This document shows, in pieces, positions 1-6,255 of a stretch of DNA of 35,498 nt. The notes beneath the pieces are model-generated. The model ran no database searches. It worked only from the letters and a program-made list of their open reading frames with translations, and was not told the DNA's origin. Both the position numbers and the translations under genes were made by a program. The stretch lies in assembly GCA_025456145.1 (NCBI GenBank), contig JALOLD010000044.1, forward strand, positions 1 through 35,498, given 5' to 3'. The DNA comes from Thermoanaerobaculales bacterium. Its GTDB lineage: Bacteria; Acidobacteriota; Thermoanaerobaculia; Thermoanaerobaculales; Sulfomarinibacteraceae. Numbering within the stretch: the stretch's first letter is position 1; the number at the start of each line of letters is the position of its first letter.

Positions 1-331
1 GCTGGAGAGACCGCTGCTCACACCCGACGATTTCATCGATCGGGTATTGGAGGTCCTAGAAATCACGAGGGAAGAAGTGACTGGCGGGACCAAACGGCGG
101 GAGGTGGTGAGGGCGCGAGAGCTGCTGTTCAGCCTCGGCGTCGAGAGATACGGCCTGAGGGTCACGGAGATGGCGGCCGCGTTGCAAGTCAATTACGACA
201 GCGCGAGCCTGTGGGGACGCCGCGGGGCTCAACGACGAGCAGGTAACGCCGCATTCGTTCGACGAGTCGAAGAAGTCGACGTCGCGGTCGCCTCAACTCC
301 CCCAAGCCGGGCAGAATATACAAATGTATGA
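1..331 (+). pseudogene. Truncated 3' end of a REP-associated transposase (copy 1)
   Basis: This reads through to a stop at 331 and carries only the C-terminal part of the transposase found at 3290-4290. It begins at the window edge in the segment 'LERPLLTPDDFIDRVLEV', continues into a helix-turn-helix-like stretch (LRVTEMAAALQVNYDSASLW) and ends 'SRAEYTNV'. The HUH catalytic domain is absent. An internal ATG at 47 would give 94 residues, but no ribosome site is evident. It is nearly identical to the copies at 350-692 and 3912-4290, and its 3' end runs into a 28-bp element end (314-341). Most likely it is an inert 3' fragment, although its reading frame is intact. What lies left of position 1 cannot be seen. 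Confidence 0.7.
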
Positions 332-341
332 ACCTGGCACG
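314..341 (+). repeat. RAYT element end, copy 1 (28 bp)
   Basis: The sequence runs from 'gaatatacaaatg' to 'gaacctggcacg' and is identical to the element ends at 675-702 and 4273-4300. It matches the reverse complement of 3238-3265 at 26 of 28 positions. It overlaps the stop codon of the preceding fragment. Confidence 0.8.
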
Positions 342-692
342 GTTAGAATTCGAAGCACTGCGCTGGAGAGACCGCTGCTCACACCCGGCGATTTCATCGA
401 TCGGGTATTGGAGGTTTTAGAAATCACGAGGGAGGAAGTGACTGGCGGGACCAAACGGCGGGAGGCGGTCAGGGCGCGAGAGCTGCTGTTCAGCCTCGGC
501 ATCGAGAGATACGGCCTGAGGGTCACGGAGATGGCGGCCGCGCTGCAAGTCAATTACGACAGCGCGAGCCTGTGGGGACGCCGCGGGGCTCAACGACGAG
601 CAGGTAACGCCGCATTCGCCCGACGAGTCGAAGAAGTCGACGTCGCGGTCGCCTCAACTCCCCCAAGCCGGGCAGAATATACAAATGTATGA
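324..692 (+). pseudogene. Truncated 3' end of a REP-associated transposase (copy 2)
   Basis: This 122-residue frame opens at an ATG inside the preceding 28-bp element end (ATGTATGA, overlapping the stop of copy 1 by 8 bp). After about 13 residues of junction sequence it repeats the transposase C-terminal segment and helix-turn-helix-like stretch. The offset from copy 1 is exactly 361 bp, so the two form a tandem direct repeat. Homology to the third copy (3912-4290) starts at about position 350 ('cgaagcac'). No catalytic HxH or tyrosine segment is present. If made, the protein would be a stand-alone DNA-binding domain, but no good ribosome-binding site precedes it, so a decayed fragment is the simpler reading. 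Confidence 0.65.
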
Positions 693-702
693 ACCTGGCA
701 CG
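675..702 (+). repeat. RAYT element end, copy 2 (28 bp)
   Basis: This is identical to the ends at 314-341 and 4273-4300. Together with the inverted copy at 3238-3265 it brackets the beta-propeller gene (703-3237). Confidence 0.8.
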
Positions 703-719
703 TTTTCATTGGTGCCAGG
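694..719. repeat. Hairpin of the element-end core, CCTGGCAC/GTGCCAGG
   Basis: The last bases of element end copy 2 (694-701, cctggcac) face an exact inverted copy (712-719, gtgccagg) across a 10-nt loop. The result is a perfect 8-bp stem of the kind seen in REP palindromes. The other element ends in the window lack such a close perfect partner. Confidence 0.6.
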
Positions 720-722
720 AAA

Positions 723-838
723 AACAAATTAAACAAAGTTAAGGACGGGCATCAAATATTTGAGTCTGCCCAGAACGTGGTTGGTCGGCCTTAGCGCATC
801 CTAGCCGCCCAACGGAAGCAACTTTGTTTACTTTGTTT
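723..838. repeat. AT-rich inverted-repeat unit with internal palindrome
   Basis: Arms at 723-741 and 820-838 are inverted copies matching at 18 of 19 positions (core aaacaaagtt/aactttgttt). Between them lies a second hairpin at 748-772, with gggca/tgccc ends around the perfect palindrome tcaaatatttga. The unit sits between the RAYT fragments and the 3' end of the beta-propeller gene. It may be a very small MITE-like insert or a transcription terminator for the minus-strand gene. No coding capacity was seen. Confidence 0.5.
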
Positions 839-872
839 CTCCCACCTATGGCAGCGATGGAGGAGGAGACGC

Positions 873-3041
873 TCACGGCACCGCGAGGCTCCAGGCGGTC
901 GTGCCGCCGGTCTCGAAGTCGTCGGTGAACAGCGCCTGCTCCACCTCCCGGGCGTAGGTGCCGGTGCTGGTGGCGAGGAGGAGGAGGTCCGGCGTCCCGG
1001 CGGCGAAGGCCAGGGCGCTAGGAAGGCCGGCGCCGCCGAGGCCGTCGTCACAGGGGGCGAAGGTCGTGCCGCCGTCAGGGGAGCGCAGCGCCTTGGGGGT
1101 CCCGTTCTGTGCCACGTAGACGACCCCCGGGCGGTCGGGGTGGGCGACCACGCCGCGCAGGTCAGCGCCGGCGAAGCCGGTGCCGGCCCAGGACTGACCG
1201 CCATCGGTGGTCCGGTAGAGGCCGGTGTCGGGCCCGCCGCTGGCGAGCAGGAACGCGCTGGGGCTGCCCGGCGTGGGGCTGAGCGCGTAGGGCATCGCGG
1301 AGGGCGGCAGCCCGGCGGAGGACTTGAACCAGTTGAGCCCGCCGTCGTCCGAGCGCAGGGCGCCCGCGTCCGGGCCGGACGCGAGGTCCTGGAAGCAGGC
1401 GACCATCTTCGTGTCCGTGCCGTCCTCGACGATCTCGATGTCGGTCACCGACTCGTAGTCCTCGGTGCCCTCGTACGCCTTGGCCCAGGTCGCGCCGGTG
1501 TCGGTGGAGCGCCACACCGTCCCCTCCCAGCCCGCGACCCCGAAGTCGTTGCCCCCCATGAGGAGCAGGGAGGGATCCGTGGCGCTGAACCGCAGGGCGT
1601 GAAGCTCCGACTCGAACGCCGTCCCCTGGTTTGGCCCGAGGTAGGTCCAGGTGCCGTCCAGCTCGCGGCGGTACAGCGCCTCGGGGGCCGTCGAGCTGGG
1701 CCCGTCGGAAATGGCGTACAGCCGCCCGTCCTGGGCGAAGGAGACCAGGTTGTAGCGGGTCCCGGGGCACCCCTCCAGGGTCCACAGCGCTCCGCCGTCG
1801 GTGGAGGTGTACACGCCGCCGTCGTTGAGCCCCTGGAACGCCACCGCGAGCTCGGCCCGGTCGTTGGGGTTGGCGGCAACGGAGTGGACGTCCAGCTGGC
1901 CGATCCCCACCGACGAGACGTTGAACGTCCCCCCCCCGTCGAGGCTGCGGACCACCCCCAGCGAGCTGGCCCCGAGGAAGATGGTGGCGGCGGAGGCAGG
2001 GTCGAAGCGAACCGACGCCAGGCTGAAGGAATCGCTCCCGCCGATGCTGACCGCCCAAGAGTCGCCACCGTCGGTGGAGCGGTGGACCCCGGAGGCCTCG
2101 GTGGCAGCCAGGATCACCGAGGGGTTCGCGGGGTCGAGCTCCACGTCGCTGACCACCAGCAACGGCCAGGTGCCGTCGTGGAGCGGTGTCCAGGTGACTC
2201 CGTCATTGTCCGAGGCGTACAGGCCGACATACTGCGAGCCGAACCGTTGACCGCCGCCGACCAGCACCCGGGTGCCGTCGTGAACGACGACGTTCATCGG
2301 GTTGTTGGGGAGCCCTGCCGACCGGTTCGCCCAGGTGGCGCCGCCGTCGGTGGAGCGCCACACCGCGCCGCCGCCGAACGTCCCCCCGAAGGCAGCCCAG
2401 ACCCGGGAGGAGTCGGTGGGGTCGACCGCGATGCCGAGGCACGACATCGGGGTGGCCAGCGGCGGAGTCACGTTCTGCCAGGTGGCGCCGGCGTCGGTGG
2501 AGCGCAGGACGTTCACGGCCTGGGCGCCGGTGTGGTCGTCAACCCCCGCCCACAGCACGGTGGGGTCGGCGGGGTCGACGGTCACCTCGCGGGTCGAGTC
2601 GTTGAGCCCGATGCCGAGCGGCAGGGGCGTCCAGGTGGCCCCGTCGTCGGTGGAGGCGAAGACCCCGTCTTCGGTGCCGGCGTAGGCGACACCTGCCGCG
2701 GTGAACTCGACGTCATAGGTGCTGACGCCGAACCCGGCAACCTCGACCCAGGTGGCGCCGCCGTCGGTGGAGCGGAACATGGTCCCGCCCGAGCTGCCGT
2801 AGGGCGCCAGTCCGGCCAGCACCACTCCGGAGGCGGTGGGGGACGCGGCGACGTCGTCCACGTCACCCCCGAAAGGCCCCAGGGGGACCCAGGCGGTGGC
2901 GGCTCGGGGCTCGGCGCCGGGCGCCGCGGTGACGTCGAGCCGCGGCCCGAGCCGCGGCCTGAGCCCCTGCTCGTCCACCACCTCGGCGGCGGCTGCCGCG
3001 GTCAGGAGGAGACAGGTTGCGACGATGAATGCTTTCGGCAT
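873..3041 (-). CDS. Secreted Asp-box (BNR-type) beta-propeller protein with short C-terminal tail
   Basis: The 722-residue product starts at an ATG preceded by GGAGGT four bases upstream. The frame stays open for 74 more codons 5' of this, into the RAYT left end, but that extension has no ribosome site and no protein-like character. Residues 1-19 form a signal peptide (MPKAFIVATCLLLTAAAAA). About a dozen Asp-box repeats follow (S-T-D-G-G-A-T-W and variants), the signature of sialidase/sortilin/HCF136-type propellers. No catalytic sialidase residues could be assigned, so a binding or structural role at the cell surface is more likely than hydrolysis. The last 18 residues (FTDDFETGGTTAWSLAVP) resemble the tail of the protease at 8307-9491 and may be a sorting signal. 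GC-rich DNA repeats inside the gene follow the protein repeat. Confidence 0.85.
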   Translation of the reverse strand: MPKAFIVATCLLLTAAAAAEVVDEQGLRPRLGPRLDVTAAPGAEPRAATAWVPLGPFGGDVDDVAASPTASGVVLAGLAPYGSSGGTMFRSTDGGATWVEVAGFGVSTYDVEFTAAGVAYAGTEDGVFASTDDGATWTPLPLGIGLNDSTREVTVDPADPTVLWAGVDDHTGAQAVNVLRSTDAGATWQNVTPPLATPMSCLGIAVDPTDSSRVWAAFGGTFGGGAVWRSTDGGATWANRSAGLPNNPMNVVVHDGTRVLVGGGQRFGSQYVGLYASDNDGVTWTPLHDGTWPLLVVSDVELDPANPSVILAATEASGVHRSTDGGDSWAVSIGGSDSFSLASVRFDPASAATIFLGASSLGVVRSLDGGGTFNVSSVGIGQLDVHSVAANPNDRAELAVAFQGLNDGGVYTSTDGGALWTLEGCPGTRYNLVSFAQDGRLYAISDGPSSTAPEALYRRELDGTWTYLGPNQGTAFESELHALRFSATDPSLLLMGGNDFGVAGWEGTVWRSTDTGATWAKAYEGTEDYESVTDIEIVEDGTDTKMVACFQDLASGPDAGALRSDDGGLNWFKSSAGLPPSAMPYALSPTPGSPSAFLLASGGPDTGLYRTTDGGQSWAGTGFAGADLRGVVAHPDRPGVVYVAQNGTPKALRSPDGGTTFAPCDDGLGGAGLPSALAFAAGTPDLLLLATSTGTYAREVEQALFTDDFETGGTTAWSLAVP

Positions 3042-3075
3042 GGGGACCTCCGCGGGCAGTGACGGATGGGAAGTT

Positions 3076-3081
3076 CCTATA
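3076..3081 (-). promoter_or_regulatory. Possible -10 element for the beta-propeller gene
   Basis: On the minus strand the sequence reads 'gagTATAGGaac', 35 nt upstream of the ATG at 3041. No convincing -35 was seen. It is a candidate only. Confidence 0.3.
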
Positions 3082-3185
3082 CTCCACCTCGAAGGTACCA
3101 CGCCCATTTCCCCCTCAAACCTCGGTCCCGCGCCTGAGGAACCTCCTCGATTAAGGTGTCCCGGGGACCGATTCAGCCGAACACA

Positions 3186-3225
3186 GGGTTCGTGACGTCG
3201 GAGCGCCGCTCCGCAGTTGTGACCC
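3186..3225. repeat. Imperfect 40-nt palindrome
   Basis: The outer pairs gggt/accc and the inner stem cggagc/gctccg with a 3-nt loop are separated by an unpaired middle section. It lies just outside the RAYT left end, upstream of the beta-propeller gene. The shape, an imperfect palindrome with a mismatched middle, recalls an attC-like fold, but no clean flanking core 7-mers were found. Confidence 0.4.
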
Positions 3226-3237
3226 TTTGGCTGGAAA

Positions 3238-3265
3238 CGTGCCAGGTTCATATATTTGTACATTC
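3238..3265 (-). repeat. Left end of the RAYT element (28-bp inverted repeat)
   Basis: Its reverse complement matches the right end at 4273-4300 at 26 of 28 positions. The mismatches lie at inner positions, and the outer core gaacctggcacg is identical. Confidence 0.8.
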
Positions 3266-3289
3266 GCGTAGAATAGCGGTGGAGACTGA

Positions 3290-4290
3290 ATGCCTCGATC
3301 GCCTCGCGTCTTTCTTGAAGGTGGGGTCTACCACGTCTACAACCGGGTGACCCGCGGGGAGATGGTCTTCGGTGAAGACCACGAGGCGATGGTCCTTCTC
3401 GATGCCATCCGCGAGATCCGTGATCGAGATGGCTTCATCGTGCTCGCGTGGTGCATCATGGGCAACCACTACCACGTGGCCGTACGATGCACGTCAGTTC
3501 CACTGTGGCGATCCATGGCGAGCATTCACACCAGGGTCAGCAAGAGCTACAACGCGCGATACCGCGTGTACGGCCCCTTCTGGCAAAGCCGCTACAAGGC
3601 GAAGCTCGTCGAGACACCCGAGTATCTCCGGCAGCTGCTGCTGTACATCCACTTGAATCCGGTCACGGCAGGACGTCCGTCGGCTCAAGCACCCGCTGGT
3701 TGATCCCGACCAGCTCCTCCTGGCCTTCGACGACACCCGCAAGGCGGCGAGGAGAGCCTACATGAGCTCGATCCGGGCGGCCATTGACGAGGAGTGGATC
3801 GACGGCGCCCCCGGGGCCCTCCCCTGGTGGCCCCTGGGCAGACCTCGAAAAGAAGATCGAGAGGATGAGCTGAGGTTGAAGCCGGGGGTGGCGTCCATCG
3901 ACGCGCTCGGCCGAAGCACCGGGCTGGAGAGACCGCTGCTCACACCCGACGATTTCATCGATCGGGTATTGGAGGTCCTAGAAATCACGAGGGAAGAAGT
4001 GACTGGCGGGACCAAACGGCGTCACGAGGGAAGAAGTGACTGGCGGGACCAAACGGCGGGAGACGGTCAGGGCGCGAGAGCTGCTGTTCAGCCTCGGCGT
4101 CGAGAGATACGGCCTGAGGGTCACCGAGATGGCGGCCGCGTTGCAAGTCAATTACGACAGCGCGAGCCTGTGGGGACGCCGCGGGGCTCAACGACGAGCA
4201 GGTAACGGCGCATTCGCCCGACGAGTCGAAGACGTCGACGTCGCGGCCGCCTCAACTCCCCCAAGCCGGGTAGAATATACAAATGTATGA
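3290..4290 (+). pseudogene. REP-associated tyrosine (Y1/HUH) transposase, frameshifted
   Basis: The gene starts at ATG 3290 behind GGTGGAG. The N-terminal catalytic domain is intact for about 127 residues: GGVYHVYNR, the metal-binding HxH in 'MGNHYHVAVR', 'GPFWQSRYKAKLVETPEYL', and the catalytic Tyr in 'YIHLNPVTAG'. The frame then breaks at about 3670. The usual WSSH-type segment is missing, and the protein resumes in the +1 frame as 'RRLKHPLVDPDQLLLAF'. A second break comes from a 37-bp tandem duplication (3985-4058), after which the frame at 4036-4290 supplies the C-terminal helix-turn-helix-like part. The family's role is single-strand cleavage and joining at REP sequences. As it stands the gene cannot make a full protein. 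Two further copies of its 3' end lie at 1-692. Confidence 0.85.
3985..4058 (+). repeat. 37-bp perfect tandem duplication inside the transposase gene
   Basis: Positions 3985-4021 are repeated exactly at 4022-4058 (unit begins tcacgaggg and ends aaacggcg). Since 37 is not a multiple of three, it shifts the transposase frame. The copies at 1-692 carry a single unit, so the duplication arose after those copies diverged. Confidence 0.9.
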
Positions 4291-4300
4291 ACCTGGCACG
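4273..4300 (+). repeat. Right end of the RAYT element (28-bp inverted repeat)
   Basis: This is identical to 314-341 and 675-702 and inverted relative to 3238-3265. It includes the transposase stop codon. Confidence 0.8.
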
Positions 4301-4306
4301 GTTTGG

Positions 4307-4313
4307 GTTAGGC
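4307..4313 (-). other. Possible integron attC core (R'' type, GCCTAAC on the minus strand)
   Basis: On the minus strand GCCTAAC fits the RYYYAAC core consensus and includes the hicB stop codon (GCC TAA C), a usual position for the start of an attC site. The rest of such a site would extend into DNA now occupied by the RAYT element. It pairs with GTTAGGC at 4754-4760. Confidence 0.35.
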
Positions 4314-4523
4314 TGCACCGACTTGGACAACCTGGGCGGAGGACGCTGGAGCTGGGATTGGGGCGCCCTGTTCGCGAAGACCCTCGATGTGGAAGTCGAT
4401 CGCCTCTTGGATCAGCTCGAGTACCTCCTCGCGGGTTGCGGCTGCGGCAATACAACCCGGCAGATCGGGGACATACGCCCCGAAGCCAGTGTCGGCCTGT
4501 TCGATGACGACTAGGTACTGCAT
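4308..4523 (-). CDS. hicB: HicB-family antitoxin
   Basis: The 71-residue protein has the typical HicB partial RNase-H-like fold: 'YLVVIEQADTGFGAYVPDLPGC', then a helix (TREEVLELIQEAIDFHIEGL) and a short proline-rich tail. HicB proteins bind and block the HicA mRNA interferase and often repress the operon. The start ATG at 4523 follows AAGGAG and lies 5 bp after the hicA stop, giving hicA-hicB order. The gene is intact while its partner hicA is not. It lacks a clear C-terminal DNA-binding domain, so autoregulation by this protein alone is doubtful. Confidence 0.85.
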   Translation of the reverse strand: MQYLVVIEQADTGFGAYVPDLPGCIAAAATREEVLELIQEAIDFHIEGLREQGAPIPAPASSAQVVQVGAA

Positions 4524-4528
4524 GGTTG

Positions 4529-4726
4529 TTACTCCTTCGAATCCAGGAGATCTGCCTGTTTCAACGCGCTTCGCAGCGTGCCAATCGGGATATCTGCTCC
4601 CGGCTTTCCGGCCACGGTGACCGTGCCCGCTTTCGTTGGGTGGCGGTACTGGCGATGGCTACCGCGGGTTCTCGCGAGGTACCAGCCGTCCTTCTCCAGT
4701 AACTTGATTAGGTCTCTGACCTACAC
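4529..4726 (-). pseudogene. hicA: HicA-family mRNA interferase toxin, start region broken
   Basis: The 63 codons after the break encode a clear HicA: 'VRDLIKLLEKDGWYLARTRG', then the conserved 'SHRQYRHP' with the catalytic His, 'TVTVAGKPGADIPIGTLRS', and the end 'LLDSKE'. The two codons in front read GTG TAG, where the family usually has Met-Lys. The likely start is therefore followed at once by a stop. No in-frame ATG, GTG or TTG lies downstream before the middle of the domain. HicA cleaves mRNA, and loss of the toxin with retention of the antitoxin is a common decay route. Expression from an unusual codon such as CTG cannot be excluded but is unlikely. Confidence 0.8.
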
Positions 4727-4753
4727 TCGTCAAGTACAGAGCGGTCGTGGCTG

Positions 4754-4760
4754 GCCTAAC
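4754..4760 (-). other. Possible integron recombination core (GTTAGGC on the minus strand)
   Basis: On the minus strand GTTAGGC fits the GTTRRRY core. It lies 27 nt upstream of the hicA start codon position and about 180 nt downstream of the integrase relic. With GCCTAAC at 4313-4307 it brackets hicA-hicB like the two boundaries of a gene cassette. Confidence 0.35.
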
Positions 4761-4938
4761 TCAAATTAGCGATACTACGGGGATTGGTGGAAACGTGCTT
4801 CATCCGGGTCGTCCCGGTTCATCTTGTTCGGGTGGTGCTGGGGTGTCAAGTGCTTAGTGAGCAAGCATGTTCGGGATTGGCGGGAGAAGGTTGCTATCGT
4901 GCTTGAAAGGGTCGATAACAGAAGGGATGTTCTCGTGC

Positions 4939-5046
4939 TCACGGGCGCACTTTGCCCCGGTGAGCGGGGATCTCGTATGGGCCGACCCGGTGCAGGGCGT
5001 CGGCGGGGCTGACGATCCCGCGGCCTCCGGACGTGTTGAGGATGAA
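4939..5046 (-). pseudogene. Relic of an integron-type tyrosine recombinase C-terminus
   Basis: The minus-strand reading gives 'LNTSGGRGIVSPADALHR', then about 14 residues to a TGA at 4939-4941. This matches the C-terminal end typical of integron integrases (the 'THVLNRGGRG-V-SP-D-L' region after the catalytic Tyr). Nothing upstream (5047-5173) continues the protein, so the catalytic domain is gone. The rest of the 450-bp gap around it (4727-4938 and 5047-5173) shows no gene I can support. The neighbouring hicA-hicB genes lie in the same orientation, as in integrons whose intI points the same way as the cassettes. An XerC/D-type recombinase fragment is the main alternative. Confidence 0.55.
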
Positions 5047-5173
5047 CAAGGTGCCCAAAAAGGTGCCCGTCACGCTGTTACGCTATTGCGCCGATCAGGC
5101 GCCGTGTTCGGTCACTGTATTGCGGAGTTGGGATAGGTGTCGGGTAGACCCGGGCGGTGTTTTTGGGAGTTCG

Positions 5174-5650
5174 TCATCCTCCGAGCCTGCTGACCAAGTC
5201 TCCGACCCAATGGGTGATTCCTATGACGACGATTGCGATCAGAACATGTTCGCCCACAGTCTTCCACGGGGCTTCACCCTGAGACCTCGCCATCAAGTAG
5301 CTCAGGATCGCGAGGATCAACATTCCCCACACGAGACTGACCCATATAGCGCTCGAAAGAGGGAGGAGAAGAACCGGCACGGCAAAGGTGAGGGCGAAGA
5401 GGAACTTGGCGAGAAACGTCGCAATGGTGGCGGCCCAAACCTGCCTGACCGTGTGCACATTCTCCGCCTCCTCGGAAACGTGAATGCCGAGGGCGTCGGA
5501 GAAGGCATCGGCAACCGCGATCGTGAGGATGCCACCCAGAACCACCACTCTGGAGTGCGTTCCGGAATGCAAACCCACCATCAATCCGAGGGTCGTGATG
5601 ACCGCCGACGTCAGGCCGAATGTAATGCCGGTACGGAGGGAATCGTCCAC
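5174..5650 (-). CDS. VIT1/CCC1-like small integral membrane protein
   Basis: The 158-residue protein has about five hydrophobic segments. The N-terminus 'GITFGLTSAVITTLGLMVGL' and the following 'GGILTIAVADAFSDALGIHVSEEAEN' resemble the first helices of the VIT/CCC1 iron-manganese transporter family, but the protein is shorter than typical members (over 200 residues) and lacks the cytosolic metal-binding loop. I chose the GTG at 5650 because AGAGGTGG lies just upstream. An in-frame GTG at 5674 would add eight residues without a good ribosome site. It stands alone between the integrase relic and the second hic module. Metal transport is a family-based guess. Confidence 0.6.
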   Translation of the reverse strand: MDDSLRTGITFGLTSAVITTLGLMVGLHSGTHSRVVVLGGILTIAVADAFSDALGIHVSEEAENVHTVRQVWAATIATFLAKFLFALTFAVPVLLLPLSSAIWVSLVWGMLILAILSYLMARSQGEAPWKTVGEHVLIAIVVIGITHWVGDLVSRLGG

Positions 5651-5810
5651 GTGTCCACCTCTTTCTCGATTCACCCGATGTCCGGAGCCCTACATGCGCG
5701 AACCGCGCTCGCCCAGATCGCGGTCCGCCTGAAAGATGAATATGCATATCTGACACGTCTTGTTGGCGACTACTCTGCTGCGTCTTCGCTGACTCCTGCC
5801 AGGCCCCGGA

Positions 5811-6024
5811 TCACAGTATCTTGCGGGAATCACCGGGTTTCAATCCTGCATCGTGAACGATACCGCCCATGGTGAAGGCATTGACCGGGTTGTGACGGGG
5901 AATGGTGATGATTCGCGTTCCGTCCGTCATGACGATGTGCTTGCCCTGCCGGGCGGTTCGGGAGCCCGCCCTTTCCCAGCACCCTGACCGCATCAAGATG
6001 GTTGACGCCCGGAATACGGGGCAC
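5811..6024 (-). pseudogene. hicA: HicA-family toxin, frameshifted
   Basis: A GTG at 6024, two bases after the hicB stop, opens 'MPRIPGVNHLDAVRVLGK'. At about 5966-5975 (run AAAGGGCGGG) the frame breaks, and the HicA sequence goes on in another frame: 'RTARQGKHIVMTDGTRIITI', 'PRHNPVNAFTMGGIVHDAGL', 'KPGDSRKIL' and stop. The catalytic His of 'GKHIVM' lies beyond the break. The two halves join to a complete HicA of normal size if one base is restored or two removed. A sequencing error at the G-rich run is possible, but the first hicA in the window is independently broken. Confidence 0.8.
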
Positions 6025-6026
6025 GA

Positions 6027-6224
6027 CTAGACCGCGATCTCGATTTCGCGAACCGTCGAACCCTCGAGGAGCTCTTTCACGACCTCGAGGTACTCGCGAA
6101 TCGCTTTCTCAATGTTGGCCAGCGCCTCTTGCTCAGAATCGCCTTGCGACCAGCAGCCCGGTAGACCGGGAACCGAGACGGCGAAACCGTCATCGTCTGG
6201 ATGGATGGCCACCTCGTATTTCAT
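6027..6224 (-). CDS. hicB: HicB-family antitoxin (second module)
   Basis: This short HicB protein has 65 residues: 'MKYEVAIHPDDDGFAVSVPG', 'LPGCWSQGDSEQEALANIEK', then a single helix and the end 'VREIEIAV'. Gene order here is hicB-hicA, the reverse of the module at 4308-4726, and the sequences differ, so it is a separate acquisition. The start ATG at 6224 is preceded by GGAGG. The gene is intact, whereas the downstream toxin is frameshifted. Confidence 0.85.
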   Translation of the reverse strand: MKYEVAIHPDDDGFAVSVPGLPGCWSQGDSEQEALANIEKAIREYLEVVKELLEGSTVREIEIAV

Positions 6225-6255
6225 CGAGATGCCTCCATATCCACTCTAACGCCCC

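Larger units (their letters stand above)
3238..4300 (+). mobile_element. RAYT (REP-associated tyrosine transposase) element bounded by 28-bp inverted repeats
   Basis: The 1,063-bp unit carries one broken transposase gene. Both ends show the same 12-bp outer core in inverted orientation, as expected for a RAYT gene flanked by inverted REP-like sequences. The right end stops 7 bp short of the last codon of the hicB gene at 4308-4523. Its GC content is visibly lower than in the surrounding metabolic genes. Confidence 0.7.

Noticed and set aside
732..745. 'aaacaaagttaag' similar to the class 1 integron attI core
   Set aside because: The seventh core base does not fit GTTRRRY, and the sequence is explained by the local inverted repeat. 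No integrase is adjacent.
1140..3062. Long plus-strand open frame (640 codons) opposite the beta-propeller gene, and similar long frames opposite the amine oxidase, glycosyltransferase and antiporter genes
   Set aside because: The translations are low-complexity Arg/Gly/Pro/Ala-rich with no motifs. They are the expected antisense shadows of GC-rich coding DNA, and the opposite strands encode clear families.
3042..3263. 74-codon N-terminal extension of the beta-propeller frame into the RAYT left end
   Set aside because: There is no ribosome site at its ATG. A strong GGAGGT and a signal peptide begin at 3041.
4536..4548. 'ttcgaatccagg' resembling a tRNA T-loop
   Set aside because: It is part of the hicA 3' coding end, and no cloverleaf partner arms surround it.
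5683..5815. Second boundary core for a hicB-hicA cassette at 5811-6224
   Set aside because: The nearest candidate (CGCCAAC on the minus strand, about 5769) violates the RYYYAAC consensus at two positions.
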